Shown here one piece after another: positions 1 through 6,271 of a DNA stretch of 46,607 nucleotides; position 1 is the stretch's first letter, and the number at the start of each line of letters is the position of its first letter. Under the pieces are notes generated by a model. The model saw nothing but the letters and a program-made list of their open reading frames with translations. It did not search any database and was not told the DNA's origin. The translations under genes and the position numbers were made by a program. Source of the stretch: a virus; the IMG/VR virus record IMGVR_UViG_3300042691_021677, positions 1 through 46,607 of that record; one strand, written 5' to 3'.

Positions 1-32
1 AGTGGTTACCGCCGAGTGGTTTACGTCCAAAA

Positions 33-71
33 GGGGGTTGGGGGGTTAGATTTGGGGGGGAGGGCTGGGGG
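33..71 (+). other. G-quadruplex-like tract
   Basis: Five G runs of 5, 6, 7, 3 and 5 bases are separated by TT, an 8-base loop, A and CT, and followed directly by five T. The pattern satisfies the usual G4 rule with one long loop. Function is unknown. Confidence 0.5.
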
Positions 72-122
72 TTTTTCCGACGTGGGGTCCGGATACCCCG
101 CGGGGAAACTTCGTGGCGTATA

Positions 123-150
123 TATATACTCTTTTTATTCAGAAAAGTAA
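123..150 (-). promoter_or_regulatory. Weak candidate leftward promoter
   Basis: On the minus strand TTACTT is followed after 16 bases by TATATA inside an alternating AT run. It would transcribe off the left edge of the window. The -35 is poor, so the call is tentative. Confidence 0.2.
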
Positions 151-237
151 TAGGGGTCAACCCCCAACCCCCATTTCGGTCGTAAGTATACTTTCGTTCA
201 ACGACTTAACCTCGGGGAACTCAGTGGGGGGTAGGGT

Positions 238-258
238 GGGGTTGACTTTCTCAACCCC
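238..258. other. Perfect 8-bp hairpin
   Basis: GGGGTTGA and TCAACCCC flank a five-base loop. It sits about 50 bases past the stop of the leftward gene ending at 310, a place where a terminator would be expected, but no T run follows on that strand. Confidence 0.45.
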
Positions 259-309
259 CTCGGCCAAAAACACCCCTACACTAGAAACTAGTAAAACACT
301 CCCAATCCC

Positions 310-459
310 CTACCCTTGCCGGCTGACCAGCCACAGCCCGATCTGGGCAAAGGCGTATCCGGCCCAGACGATCGCCAGCGGCCATTTATGGGATAACGCC
401 ATCTCAATCGCAACCCAAGCGTAGGCGAACCCGGTCGCCGCGATCAGCCAGCCGGACAT
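310..459 (-). CDS. Small two-helix membrane protein
   Basis: A 49-residue product beginning MSGWLIAATGF and ending LWLVSRQG. It has two hydrophobic stretches, at about residues 3-20 and 27-45, joined by a short polar turn with His and Lys, so it should sit in the inner membrane as a helical hairpin. The ATG lies two bases after the stop of the upstream leftward gene, which suggests coupled translation; no clear Shine-Dalgarno is visible. A holin-like or host-takeover membrane role is possible, but nothing proves it. Confidence 0.6.
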   Translation of the reverse strand: MSGWLIAATGFAYAWVAIEMALSHKWPLAIVWAGYAFAQIGLWLVSRQG

Positions 460-461
460 GT

Positions 462-680
462 TTAATACAATTCGAGCCCGCGCTCTTTGAGGATCTCAGC
501 CATCCGCTCCCGGACCGCGTCCAGGATCCGGTATTCCTCGGCCGAGTGGTCGACGTGCTTGGATTCGTTGCGGAGGTAGTTCGAGAGGTCAGAGACCGCC
601 CACTTCCATTCGGAGCCTTGGAGGGCGTCCTGGTGCTCGTGCTGTTCTTCGGGGAGAGTGAATTCGAGGATGGCTTTCAT
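462..680 (-). CDS. Conserved small phage protein (MKAILEFxLPEE type)
   Basis: 72 residues, acidic and helical. The N-terminus MKAILEFTLPEE followed by a W-x-x-A-V segment and a Y-R-N-E-S stretch resembles, from memory, a widespread small phage protein of unknown role often found near packaging or head genes. It precedes the membrane peptide at 459-310 in the same direction. No Shine-Dalgarno stands upstream of the ATG. Confidence 0.7.
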   Translation of the reverse strand: MKAILEFTLPEEQHEHQDALQGSEWKWAVSDLSNYLRNESKHVDHSAEEYRILDAVRERMAEILKERGLELY

Positions 681-772
681 AGAGGTGGGACGAGGTCCGG
701 GATCTCACCGACAAAGCCTAGCCGCTGCACGGTTTAGAAGACCGCCGCTTTGGGCACCCCCGTCATTTGTAG

Positions 773-825
773 GCGGAGCACCGGCAGGCAGCATTACCAC
801 CACGTCGCTACCTGCCAGTGTCCGC
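773..825. other. Extended imperfect stem-loop
   Basis: GGCAGGCAGC (783-792) pairs with GCTACCTGCC (807-816) with one mismatch, and the outer GCGGA/TCCGC extends it. It lies between the divergent genes at 680 and 889, in a 208-base gene-free stretch. It could be a structured leader or an operator. Confidence 0.5.
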
Positions 826-888
826 AGTTATTATAGCACTCGGCACGGACTGTGCTTTATTCCGGGCGATGAAAGGAGGTGATTGTGA

Positions 889-1026
889 ATGTATCGCTCA
901 ACCGAACTCGGCCTGGTCTATGGACCCTACGGCGGCGTCGGATACTTCGAGCGGGGTGACCGGAAGGCTGTCGTGACTTCTTTCCGGTGGCGTCGTTTCC
1001 TGAAGTATCTCTGTTCGCTCCTGTAG
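889..1026 (+). CDS. Small orphan protein with perfect Shine-Dalgarno
   Basis: 45 residues (MYRSTELGLVYGPYGG to YLCSLL). The first half is Gly/Tyr-rich, the second is basic (FRWRRFLKY) with a hydrophobic tail. The start is set by AAAGGAGGTGA at 872-882, a full-length complement of the 16S 3' end and far stronger than any other site in the window. It stands alone between leftward genes. No family is recognised; the basic C-terminus could bind nucleic acid or membrane. Confidence 0.55.
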   Translation: MYRSTELGLVYGPYGGVGYFERGDRKAVVTSFRWRRFLKYLCSLL

Positions 1027-1035
1027 CCCGGCCCG

Positions 1036-1064
1036 GGGGAGTTCCGTCCGATCCGGCTCTCCCC
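1036..1064 (+). terminator. Possible terminator hairpin
   Basis: GGGGAG pairs with CTCTCCCC around a loop that itself contains CCG/CGG. It lies ten bases after the stop of the small gene ending at 1026. The T run expected on the + strand is missing, so it may only be an mRNA 3' structure. Confidence 0.35.
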
Positions 1065-1146
1065 TCCCCTAAAAGTTAATAACTCTTAAAACAGGCAAAA
1101 AATTTAGAACCCATTATTTATATTATCATACTGTGGCGCGGCTGGG

Positions 1147-1704
1147 TCAGGGGGGACAGTGGTGGGTTGGGTGGTGGTCTACGGATTCGGATTCCGTGTG
1201 CTCTACTCTGTTAGAGGGTAGCTTTCTACCCGATTCTGACCAAACTTCCCCTTGCACTACATCATCATAAGTGCCTGGGCTTGAACCTATTGCACCAAGA
1301 ATTGCGATGTTTACTTGGTTGCGGTCTTCCTCTCTGTCGAGTCCTACACTCTTTCCTGCAATCTCTGTAGCAATCTTGATCTTGTCTGCCTTTGTAAGTA
1401 TCTGATCATCAGGTAGTTCGGAAGCTACCTTGGTCATTCGATCACCGATCAAATGGATTCTTTCTCTGATCGTTTCCCTTCTCTCTGACCAAATGTCCCT
1501 TGCGACCGCAAGGCTTTTCTCTGTGATCTGTTCCTTGCGTTGCTTCTCTGTTCCGATCGCAGCATTCCATCCTTTCTTGCAAGCCCTTGCACGTAAGGTG
1601 TTTGTGTTAATTCCGAATCGTTCCGAAAGTGTCGGAACAGATACACCTTGCAAGTAAAGACTCTTTACAACGTCCCAATCTACAGAAAGAGGAGGTTTGC
1701 CCAT
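1147..1704 (-). CDS. HTH protein, probable small terminase subunit
   Basis: 185 residues. The N-terminus MGKPPLSVDWDVV leads into a helix-turn-helix (about residues 12-40, LSERFGINTNTLRARACKKGW) of the type found in phage small terminase subunits and related DNA-binding proteins; the middle is a charged helical region and the tail is low-complexity with several His. The ATG at 1704 was preferred to an in-frame GTG five codons upstream because relatives start M-x-K-P-L. Small terminase would recognise the packaging site and hand DNA to the large subunit, which is not in this window. A transcription regulator is the main alternative. Confidence 0.6.
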   Translation of the reverse strand: MGKPPLSVDWDVVKSLYLQGVSVPTLSERFGINTNTLRARACKKGWNAAIGTEKQRKEQITEKSLAVARDIWSERRETIRERIHLIGDRMTKVASELPDDQILTKADKIKIATEIAGKSVGLDREEDRNQVNIAILGAIGSSPGTYDDVVQGEVWSESGRKLPSNRVEHTESESVDHHPTHHCPP

Positions 1705-1780
1705 CCATAATAATCGCACAATTCACCATCAATTAACAGAGTAAATCGCGCTGCTGGTCACTTATAGATGAACCCGAAAG

Positions 1781-1815
1781 GTCAGACAACATGACGTTGT
1801 CCGACTCACGGACAA
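1781..1815. promoter_or_regulatory. Two overlapping, mutually exclusive hairpins
   Basis: GTCAGACAAC (1781-1790) pairs with GTTGTCCGAC (1796-1805), one mismatch. The right arm also contains TTGTCCG (1797-1803), which pairs with CGGACAA (1809-1815). Only one hairpin can form at a time. They lie in the leader of the first gene of the long rightward block, where an attenuator or operator would be placed. Confidence 0.5.
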
Positions 1816-1852
1816 ACAAACAAACAAACGAACAGACAGACAGAAAGAAAAG
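1811..1852 (+). repeat. ACAA/ACAG short tandem repeat in leader
   Basis: Four-base units (CAAA, then CAGA) run up to the ribosome binding site of the gene at 1858, giving a pyrimidine-poor, unstructured leader. It may keep the start site single-stranded. Confidence 0.7.
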
Positions 1853-1857
1853 ACAAC

Positions 1858-2301
1858 ATGAAAAAGAACATCATCAACATGACCATCAGTTACAACGTAG
1901 CCAATACGCAAGACTGCATCGAAGACGCAATCGCACGGGAGATCCATGAGGTTGTCATCTTGCGAGAGGCCAGCGAAGCGAAGCGGGAAACCCTCCGCGC
2001 ATTCGTTAAGGAAAACCTCGCGGCAATCGATATCCCCAAGGTCGAAGCCACGTTGAAAGCCAATGACTACAGTCGCCAACGTATCAGCGATTTGCTGCGC
2101 GAATTCGGCATCGTCCGCGAAGACGATATGACACGCCCGATGTCCAAGGCGCGCAAAGCGGCGAAGGTTACCCGCGAAGAGAAGGGCGAGAAAGTCGAAG
2201 CCAAGTTCAACGAAGCGAAGACCGCTTTGATGAAACTTTGCGGCAACGATAAGAAGCTCTTCCGCGCCGTCATCACTCGCCTCTACCAGAAAGCGAAATA
2301 A
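1858..2301 (+). CDS. Unknown, charged helical protein; first gene of rightward block
   Basis: 147 residues. The middle (SRQRISDLLREFGI) looks helix-turn-helix-like and the following region (about 95-125) is very Lys/Glu-rich, so nucleic-acid binding is plausible. No family is recognised. The ATG follows a purine-rich AGAAAGAAAAG site. It is preceded by the double hairpin region and followed by the first perfect copy of the TTGTCCGTG dyad, so it is the obvious candidate for a regulator of this block; that is inference from position. Confidence 0.75.
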   Translation: MKKNIINMTISYNVANTQDCIEDAIAREIHEVVILREASEAKRETLRAFVKENLAAIDIPKVEATLKANDYSRQRISDLLREFGIVREDDMTRPMSKARKAAKVTREEKGEKVEAKFNEAKTALMKLCGNDKKLFRAVITRLYQKAK

Positions 2302-2320
2302 TTGTCCGTGCCACGGACAA
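2302..2320. repeat. Dyad element, copy 1 (perfect)
   Basis: TTGTCCGTGCCACGGACAA, a perfect 9-bp dyad around a central C, starting one base after a stop codon. Its last bases AAGGA double as a Shine-Dalgarno for what follows. Confidence 0.85.
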
Positions 2321-2322
2321 GG

Positions 2323-2357
2323 AACCATGAACCATGAACCATGAACCATGAACCATG
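2323..2357 (+). repeat. AACCATG heptamer x5
   Basis: Five exact head-to-tail copies of a 7-base unit, each with an ATG, so consecutive ATGs fall in all three frames. Degenerate traces recur near 11834, 13194-13210 and 13881-13900. Confidence 0.9.
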
Positions 2358-2375
2358 AACCACAAACCAAGTAAC

Positions 2376-2585
2376 ATGAGCATAAACAAACCAGTCATCG
2401 TCATCCACAGCAACGACCCTGCGGCGGTCGTGCGTTGCACCGGATACATGATCCTCGCCGAGTTGCGCCACGCCCAAACATGGGGCGCGGCGGGAATCTC
2501 GGTGCATTGCCAAGAGCCGTTCATCTCCGGCTGCATCACCTCGGAACGTGAAGCGCGCCAACTCATGGCCCTATTCGAAGGGTGA
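2376..2585 (+). CDS. Unknown small protein
   Basis: 69 residues from MSINKPVIVIHSND; the segment SEREARQLMALFEG is a C-terminal helix. The ATG at 2376 was chosen because the upstream in-frame ATG at 2355 falls inside the heptamer repeat. No family is recognised. The gene is enclosed by a dyad before it and a long hairpin that begins at its stop codon. Confidence 0.6.
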   Translation: MSINKPVIVIHSNDPAAVVRCTGYMILAELRHAQTWGAAGISVHCQEPFISGCITSEREARQLMALFEG

Positions 2586-2635
2586 GCAAACGACACGCCA
2601 CAACCGACAGCGGTTGTGCGCGTGTGGCTTGCTCA
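2583..2635. terminator. Long hairpin beginning at a stop codon
   Basis: TGAGCAA...CACGC.CACAACCG folds back on CGGTTGTGCGCGTG...TTGCTCA with a 4-base loop; about 20 of 24 positions pair. It begins at the TGA of the upstream gene. There is no T run, so it may be a 3' mRNA stabiliser, a recombination relic or a Rho-linked site. Confidence 0.5.
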
Positions 2636-2648
2636 TTAACGGCAAGGC

Positions 2649-2667
2649 TTGTCCGTGCCACGGACAA
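2649..2667. repeat. Dyad element, copy 2 (perfect)
   Basis: Identical to copy 1, again ending in AAGGAACC, which here supplies the Shine-Dalgarno region of the gene starting at 2690. Confidence 0.85.
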
Positions 2668-2689
2668 GGAACCAACGAACAAAACCAAA

Positions 2690-2893
2690 ATGAAAAGAGA
2701 ACAGATCAGAAACGTCCACGTTACGCTCATCCAGAGTGCGGTGGACAAACTCAGCCGTGAGGAACTCGAACGCGCCAAATATGGTGGCTTGGAGTATTCC
2801 GATCGGCCTAATCCGGTGAACCTCATCCAGCCCGAGCGCAAGCCCGAGCCGATGCGTTTCAGTCTTGCCAACCTCTTTCCGGTTGGCGTGTAA
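2690..2893 (+). CDS. Unknown small protein
   Basis: 67 residues from MKREQIRNVHVTLIQ, ending FSLANLFPVGV. The start at 2690 uses the AAGGA inside dyad copy 2; the longer in-frame reading crosses the hairpin and dyad and has no natural composition. No family recognised. The stop is a TAATAA pair, common in this block. Confidence 0.6.
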   Translation: MKREQIRNVHVTLIQSAVDKLSREELERAKYGGLEYSDRPNPVNLIQPERKPEPMRFSLANLFPVGV

Positions 2894-2916
2894 TAACCCC
2901 GCATTCCCACAAAGCC

Positions 2917-3090
2917 ATGACCATTGAAAAAGCAGACCAACCCAAGGTCGCCGTTCATGTCATCTGGTCGCCCGGTTCCGAGCGCACCAGACCCCAGGTC
3001 GAGCGCACTCTTCCGTTGTCGGAGGAGATTCGTTTCGAGTTCTATCGTCCCGCAACATCGAACAAGGGAGGCGTGTATGCCGAAGGTTGA
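2917..3090 (+). CDS. Unknown small protein
   Basis: 57 residues, MTIEKADQPKVAVHVIW to KGGVYAEG, an alternating beta-like pattern with an FEFYRP motif. It ends inside the next gene (14-base overlap), and its last codons contain the GGGAGG that serves as ribosome binding site of that gene, so the two are probably translated together. Its own ribosome binding site is weak. Confidence 0.5.
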   Translation: MTIEKADQPKVAVHVIWSPGSERTRPQVERTLPLSEEIRFEFYRPATSNKGGVYAEG

Positions 3091-3343
3091 ACTTAAACCA
3101 TTCACGCTACGGATCCCCGATGCGGAGGGAAAGATCGTCCGTCGCGTCAAAGTCAAAGTGCCAGTCGAGTGGGACGAAGCGATCGGGGAATGGATGATGA
3201 CACCGGAGTCGCTCCGCATGGTCGAGGAGGCCAAAGCGTGTGAGATGCGGAAGCCTAGCCCCGAGTTACTCGATGAGATTCTCTGGAAGATCGGCGTCCT
3301 CGCCTTTCTTGCCGTGTTCATCTTGATCGAACTCACCAAGTAA
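3077..3343 (+). CDS. Small protein with C-terminal membrane anchor
   Basis: 88 residues from MPKVELKPFTLRIPD. Residues 70-86 (ILWKIGVLAFLAVFILIEL) form one transmembrane helix; the rest is soluble and basic, probably cytoplasmic. The start at 3077 is fixed by AAGGGAGG seven bases upstream. No family recognised; a tail-anchored host-interaction protein is plausible. Confidence 0.65.
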   Translation: MPKVELKPFTLRIPDAEGKIVRRVKVKVPVEWDEAIGEWMMTPESLRMVEEAKACEMRKPSPELLDEILWKIGVLAFLAVFILIELTK

Positions 3344-3403
3344 TAACTCCACAACGTGGCAAGCGCATCGGTCTCGGCAGTCCCATCCTCCGAGGCCGAG
3401 GGC

Positions 3404-3422
3404 TTGTCCGTGCCACGGACAA
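3404..3422. repeat. Dyad element, copy 3 (perfect)
   Basis: Identical 19-base dyad in a 123-base intergenic stretch. It is flanked upstream by CTCGG...CCGAG and downstream by a CGGCCC...GGGCCG hairpin (3430-3451), so the whole interval is structured. Confidence 0.85.
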
Positions 3423-3466
3423 GGCGAATCGGCCCCGCTCAATCGGGCCGGAGAGAAAGGTAAACA

Positions 3467-3733
3467 ATGCAAGCGATCATCACGAAGTATATCGGCCCCA
3501 CGAATTCGCGGGGTGCGAGGATCAAAGCGGAATGCGGGAGGGGAAAGATCTTCTTCTCGTATCCGTATGAGTTGAGCGGCGATGAGGTTCATCGCGCTGC
3601 CGTCGAAGCGTTGGTCAGCAAGTTCAACGCGGAAGACCAGAAGGAATTCGGGACAACACTGGCATCGTGGAATCGTCCGTTCATCACGGGGCAGATCCCG
3701 TCCGGTGAATATGTCCATGTCTTCACCGAATAG
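3467..3733 (+). CDS. Conserved phage protein (MQAIxTKYxGPTNxRG type)
   Basis: 88 residues. The N-terminus MQAIITKYIGPTNSRGARIKA and the central H-R-A-A segment match, from memory, a small protein common in phages and prophages, of unknown function. The beta-rich N-terminal half and helical middle suggest a compact fold. It starts after GAGAGAAAGG, the first instance of the leader that recurs through the block. Confidence 0.8.
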   Translation: MQAIITKYIGPTNSRGARIKAECGRGKIFFSYPYELSGDEVHRAAVEALVSKFNAEDQKEFGTTLASWNRPFITGQIPSGEYVHVFTE

Positions 3734-3734
3734 C

Positions 3735-3965
3735 ATGAAGACTTACCGCATCACCGCAACGGGCCGCGAGAGCGGTGCAATCGGGATTGTCTACCCGTTC
3801 ACCGACATCGTGGAAGCCGAGAGTGACAGCAACGAGGACATCCTCCTGCCCTTGTATCAGGGCAAGACGGCGAGTGGCAAAGCGTGGGAACACATCATGC
3901 CCCGCCGCATCGAGATAATTAGTCCGATCACCGGACAAGAACCAAGAAAGGAAACAAACCAATGA
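3735..3965 (+). CDS. Unknown small protein
   Basis: 76 residues, MKTYRITATGRESGAIG, with a beta-strand-rich N-terminal half. It starts one base after the previous stop and overlaps the next start as ATGA, so it is translationally coupled on both sides. Its last codons carry the diverged dyad at 3922-3936 and the leader of the next gene, which forces the odd C-terminus SPITGQEPRKETNQ. Confidence 0.65.
   Translation: MKTYRITATGRESGAIGIVYPFTDIVEAESDSNEDILLPLYQGKTASGKAWEHIMPRRIEIISPITGQEPRKETNQ
3918..3941. repeat. Diverged dyad, identical to 7007-7030
   Basis: GTCCG ATCAC CGGAC at 3922-3936. The surrounding 24 bases are identical to 7007-7030. Here the copy is inside a reading frame; at 7007 it is intergenic. 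Confidence 0.8.
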
Positions 3966-4411
3966 AAAAGTATCCGAAACAACTGCATCAGTTCCCGAGG
4001 GATAAGTACAAGAATCCCGATGGGCCGACATGGGCATGGGTCTACAACGGGATCAATGATCCGGTCGAGCCAGAGGCCAACTACATCATCGAGGTTCTCG
4101 AAGACGGGCGAGTGATGCTCGTCCTTGAGAACGACTCGTTCATCGCCGACAAGCTCGCCGATCTCGAGCCGCGCTTGTTTGCGTGGCTGGAGAGCGAAGG
4201 CGTCGAGCCGAAGAAACCGGAACGCTTCGAGCTTGCGTTGCAACCCGAACCCCATGTCTGGGACACGAAGCGCAAGCAAGTCGTGTTCACGATCAATGAT
4301 CCGTACGCCCAGATGATCTGTCTGGAGCGTCCGAACACGGGGTTCACAGCCCTTGTGGATTGGATGAACGCCCTCGACGAGGAAGCACTCGCCAGCGAGG
4401 GCATCAAATAG
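3962..4411 (+). CDS. Unknown protein
   Basis: 149 residues, MKKYPKQLHQFPRDK; rich in Trp, Pro and acidic residues, with a likely beta-strand section (ANYIIEVLEDGRVMLVLEND, about 39-58). No family recognised. Leader AAGAAAGGAAAC precedes the ATG. The TAG stop overlaps dyad copy 4. Confidence 0.75.
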   Translation: MKKYPKQLHQFPRDKYKNPDGPTWAWVYNGINDPVEPEANYIIEVLEDGRVMLVLENDSFIADKLADLEPRLFAWLESEGVEPKKPERFELALQPEPHVWDTKRKQVVFTINDPYAQMICLERPNTGFTALVDWMNALDEEALASEGIK

Positions 4412-4425
4412 TCCGTGCCACGGAC
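4411..4425. repeat. Dyad element, copy 4 (7-bp arms)
   Basis: GTCCGTG C CACGGAC, starting on the G of the upstream TAG stop. Confidence 0.8.
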
Positions 4426-4454
4426 AACAACCTACAACGAAAGGAAACAGACCA

Positions 4455-4634
4455 ATGAGTAAGTACGACTACAGCGAAGACAGATACGGACTCACGCTGC
4501 ATTTCCCCAACGGCAAGACGACGTTCTTGCAGGGCGACGATGCGAGTGATCTCCAAGACCAACTCGAAGCGTGCGAAACGCAAGAGCAAGTGGAGGCGAT
4601 CATCTCCGAGTACGAGGTGCTCGTCGAAGAGTAA
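4455..4634 (+). CDS. Unknown small acidic protein
   Basis: 59 residues, MSKYDYSEDRYGLTLHFPNG, ending EVLVEE. The beta-hairpin-like start and helical acidic end suggest a compact domain. The leader CGAAAGGAAACAGACCA is the same as that of the next gene apart from one base. Confidence 0.7.
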   Translation: MSKYDYSEDRYGLTLHFPNGKTTFLQGDDASDLQDQLEACETQEQVEAIISEYEVLVEE

Positions 4635-4660
4635 CAACCAACCAGAAAGGAAACAGACCA

Positions 4661-4921
4661 ATGGAAAAACAAATACCAACACCCACACCGATCAAAGAAC
4701 TTCGTCTCGGAGACGTTGTGCAAGTGTGGGATGGGCCGTGGGGAACGGCAACTATTCATCAAATCGCAGACGACTGCGTCTTTTTTGAAAGACCCTATGG
4801 AGCACGAGCAGACTTCTCCTTCACGGGGGGAGTCCTCTGCTATGTCGGAATCGAAAGGTTCCATTACCGCATCGACTCCGACAGCACCATCGGAGTGTGG
4901 TCGAGGGCTGATCTGAAATAA
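4661..4921 (+). CDS. Unknown small beta-rich protein
   Basis: 86 residues from MEKQIPTPTPIKELRLGDVV. The pattern L-G-D-V-V-x-V-W-D-G-P-W-G-T-A-T-I resembles an SH3-like or KOW-like barrel start, which is inference only. Start fixed by the AGAAAGGAAACAGACCA leader. Confidence 0.7.
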   Translation: MEKQIPTPTPIKELRLGDVVQVWDGPWGTATIHQIADDCVFFERPYGARADFSFTGGVLCYVGIERFHYRIDSDSTIGVWSRADLK

Positions 4922-4948
4922 CAACCAACCAAGAAAGGAACCAACATC

Positions 4949-5467
4949 ATGGACATCACAGACATCGAACTCACGCCATTGCGTGACGTAGTAAAGAACC
5001 CGAGCGGTTGGGATTCGCTCTCCAACTACCTCGGCGAGATACCGGAACCCGAGTGGCTTTGCGTGCTGACACGCAACCGAGACTCGGACGAGTTGACCGA
5101 GAGCAACTGGCGTTGCGCCTTGAAGCAACTCGGCGGCGAGAGTGACAACGTGACCATCGACCGCTTCGGCCATTGGGCTTGCGGATGGTGGGAAGCGTTG
5201 TCGGTCAAGGCCGGATCACCACAGCAACGCATAGCCCAAGAGATCACGTCCTCACTCTCGGACTACCCCGTCCTCGACGAGCACGATTGGTCTGAGTTGC
5301 AGGATGAGGAAGCCAATCGTGTGTGGTCTGACTGTTACAACAACAGCGACCGCATCGAGTATATCCGCGAGCACCGCGACTGGTTCACATTCCATAGCTT
5401 CGCCGATCTCCTCGCCAATGCGCGGGGAAAATACTTCTCCGGCTATGCGGGCGAACTCCTCCACTAA
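4949..5467 (+). CDS. Conserved phage protein with FGHWACGWWE motif
   Basis: 172 residues. The segment TIDRFGHWACGWWE (about 70-83) and SDYPVLDEHDWSELQDEEA (about 104-122) match, from memory, a conserved phage protein of unknown role seen in unrelated phages. Trp-rich and acidic, with no membrane segment. Leader AAGAAAGGAACC; dyad copy 5 follows the stop. Confidence 0.75.
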   Translation: MDITDIELTPLRDVVKNPSGWDSLSNYLGEIPEPEWLCVLTRNRDSDELTESNWRCALKQLGGESDNVTIDRFGHWACGWWEALSVKAGSPQQRIAQEITSSLSDYPVLDEHDWSELQDEEANRVWSDCYNNSDRIEYIREHRDWFTFHSFADLLANARGKYFSGYAGELLH

Positions 5468-5468
5468 C

Positions 5469-5485
5469 TGTCCGTGCCACGGACA
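5469..5485. repeat. Dyad element, copy 5 (8-bp arms)
   Basis: TGTCCGTG C CACGGACA, two bases after a TAA stop and about 35 bases before the glycosylase gene. Confidence 0.8.
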
Positions 5486-5519
5486 ACGTAATAACCCCAC
5501 ACCCAAGAAAGGAACTAGT

Positions 5520-6083
5520 ATGATCATACCCACAGAGATCACCAACTACCAACGCACCGACGATCAGCTTGAGCAGTTCATGCTCTTTTGCATCGCCGTG
5601 GCGGGACACAACGCCGACACGACCGCAAGGATGGTCAATCGGTTCATCGAAGATGCGTGTGGACTTCCGTTCACCTACCTCCGGTCGAGCCATCGGGACA
5701 TTGACTCGATCTTGGAGCACTACGGCATCGCCCCATACAACAAGAACACTGCCGCCTTGCGCGGAGTTCTCAACATGGATCTCCGCACTTGCACGCTGCA
5801 CGATCTGCTCGGCATCCACGGCATCGGCCACAAGACGGCGCGGATGTTCCTGCTGCACAGCAGACCGGATGAGGAACACATTGTCCTCGACGTTCATATG
5901 CTGCGCTGGCTCCGCAAGGTCGCCAAGTTGCGCGGTATCCCCGCGCTTACTCCGCACAAGCTGTCGCCGAAATACTTGAACATCGAGGCGAGGGCCAAGC
6001 GCAAGGTGCGTGAGATGTTCCCTACCATGACCTTTGCCGAGTTCGACTTGGCAACGTGGAAGCTGATGAGCGGGAGGAACTGA
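5520..6083 (+). CDS. HhH-GPD DNA glycosylase, OGG1-like
   Basis: 187 residues, all helical. Residues 96-108 (LLGIHGIGHKTAR) form the helix-hairpin-helix and residues 122-130 (VLDVHMLRW) the catalytic loop. Lys105 and Asp124 are 19 residues apart, the same spacing as the catalytic Lys/Asp pair of OGG1-type 8-oxoguanine glycosylase/lyases, so a bifunctional base-excision enzyme is likely. It lacks the iron-sulfur Cys cluster of Nth. Starts after AAGAAAGGAACTAGT and overlaps the next start (TGATG). Substrate is unproven; repair of incoming DNA, or removal of a modified base, would fit. Confidence 0.8.
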   Translation: MIIPTEITNYQRTDDQLEQFMLFCIAVAGHNADTTARMVNRFIEDACGLPFTYLRSSHRDIDSILEHYGIAPYNKNTAALRGVLNMDLRTCTLHDLLGIHGIGHKTARMFLLHSRPDEEHIVLDVHMLRWLRKVAKLRGIPALTPHKLSPKYLNIEARAKRKVREMFPTMTFAEFDLATWKLMSGRN

Positions 6084-6271
6084 TGGAACCGATCACGCTC
6101 AACATTGCGGGGGAGAAAGTGCGCGTCCTGTTCGACGGCGAACGAGTGACCAGCACCGACTTCCCCAATCAACCCATCGACTACACCGCACCATGCGGGA
6201 TGCACATCACGCAAGAGATGCTGGTGCAAGTCTGCCACAACAAAACACAACGAAAGGAAACAAACCAATGA
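6083..6271 (+). CDS. Unknown small protein
   Basis: 62 residues, MEPITLNIAGEKVRVLFDGERV, beta-rich. GGGAGG upstream and a TGATG junction couple it to the glycosylase. Its last codons hold the leader of the next gene, producing the tail CHNKTQRKETNQ, very similar to the tail of the 3735-3965 product for the same reason. Confidence 0.65.
   Translation: MEPITLNIAGEKVRVLFDGERVTSTDFPNQPIDYTAPCGMHITQEMLVQVCHNKTQRKETNQ

Larger units (their letters stand above)
1..309. other. Gene-free left end, G-rich
   Basis: No convincing gene lies here; the one long open frame has the composition of a random GC-skewed frame. The stretch is dominated by G runs on the + strand and holds a G-quadruplex-like tract, a perfect hairpin and an AT-rich spot, listed separately. 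It lies downstream of two leftward genes, so it may be an untranslated or terminator region, or the end of an assembled contig. Confidence 0.6.

Noticed and set aside
113-424. 103-codon frame on the + strand at the left end
   Set aside because: It lies opposite a credible membrane peptide and a gene-free G-rich stretch, with Thr/Pro-rich text from C runs and no ribosome binding site.
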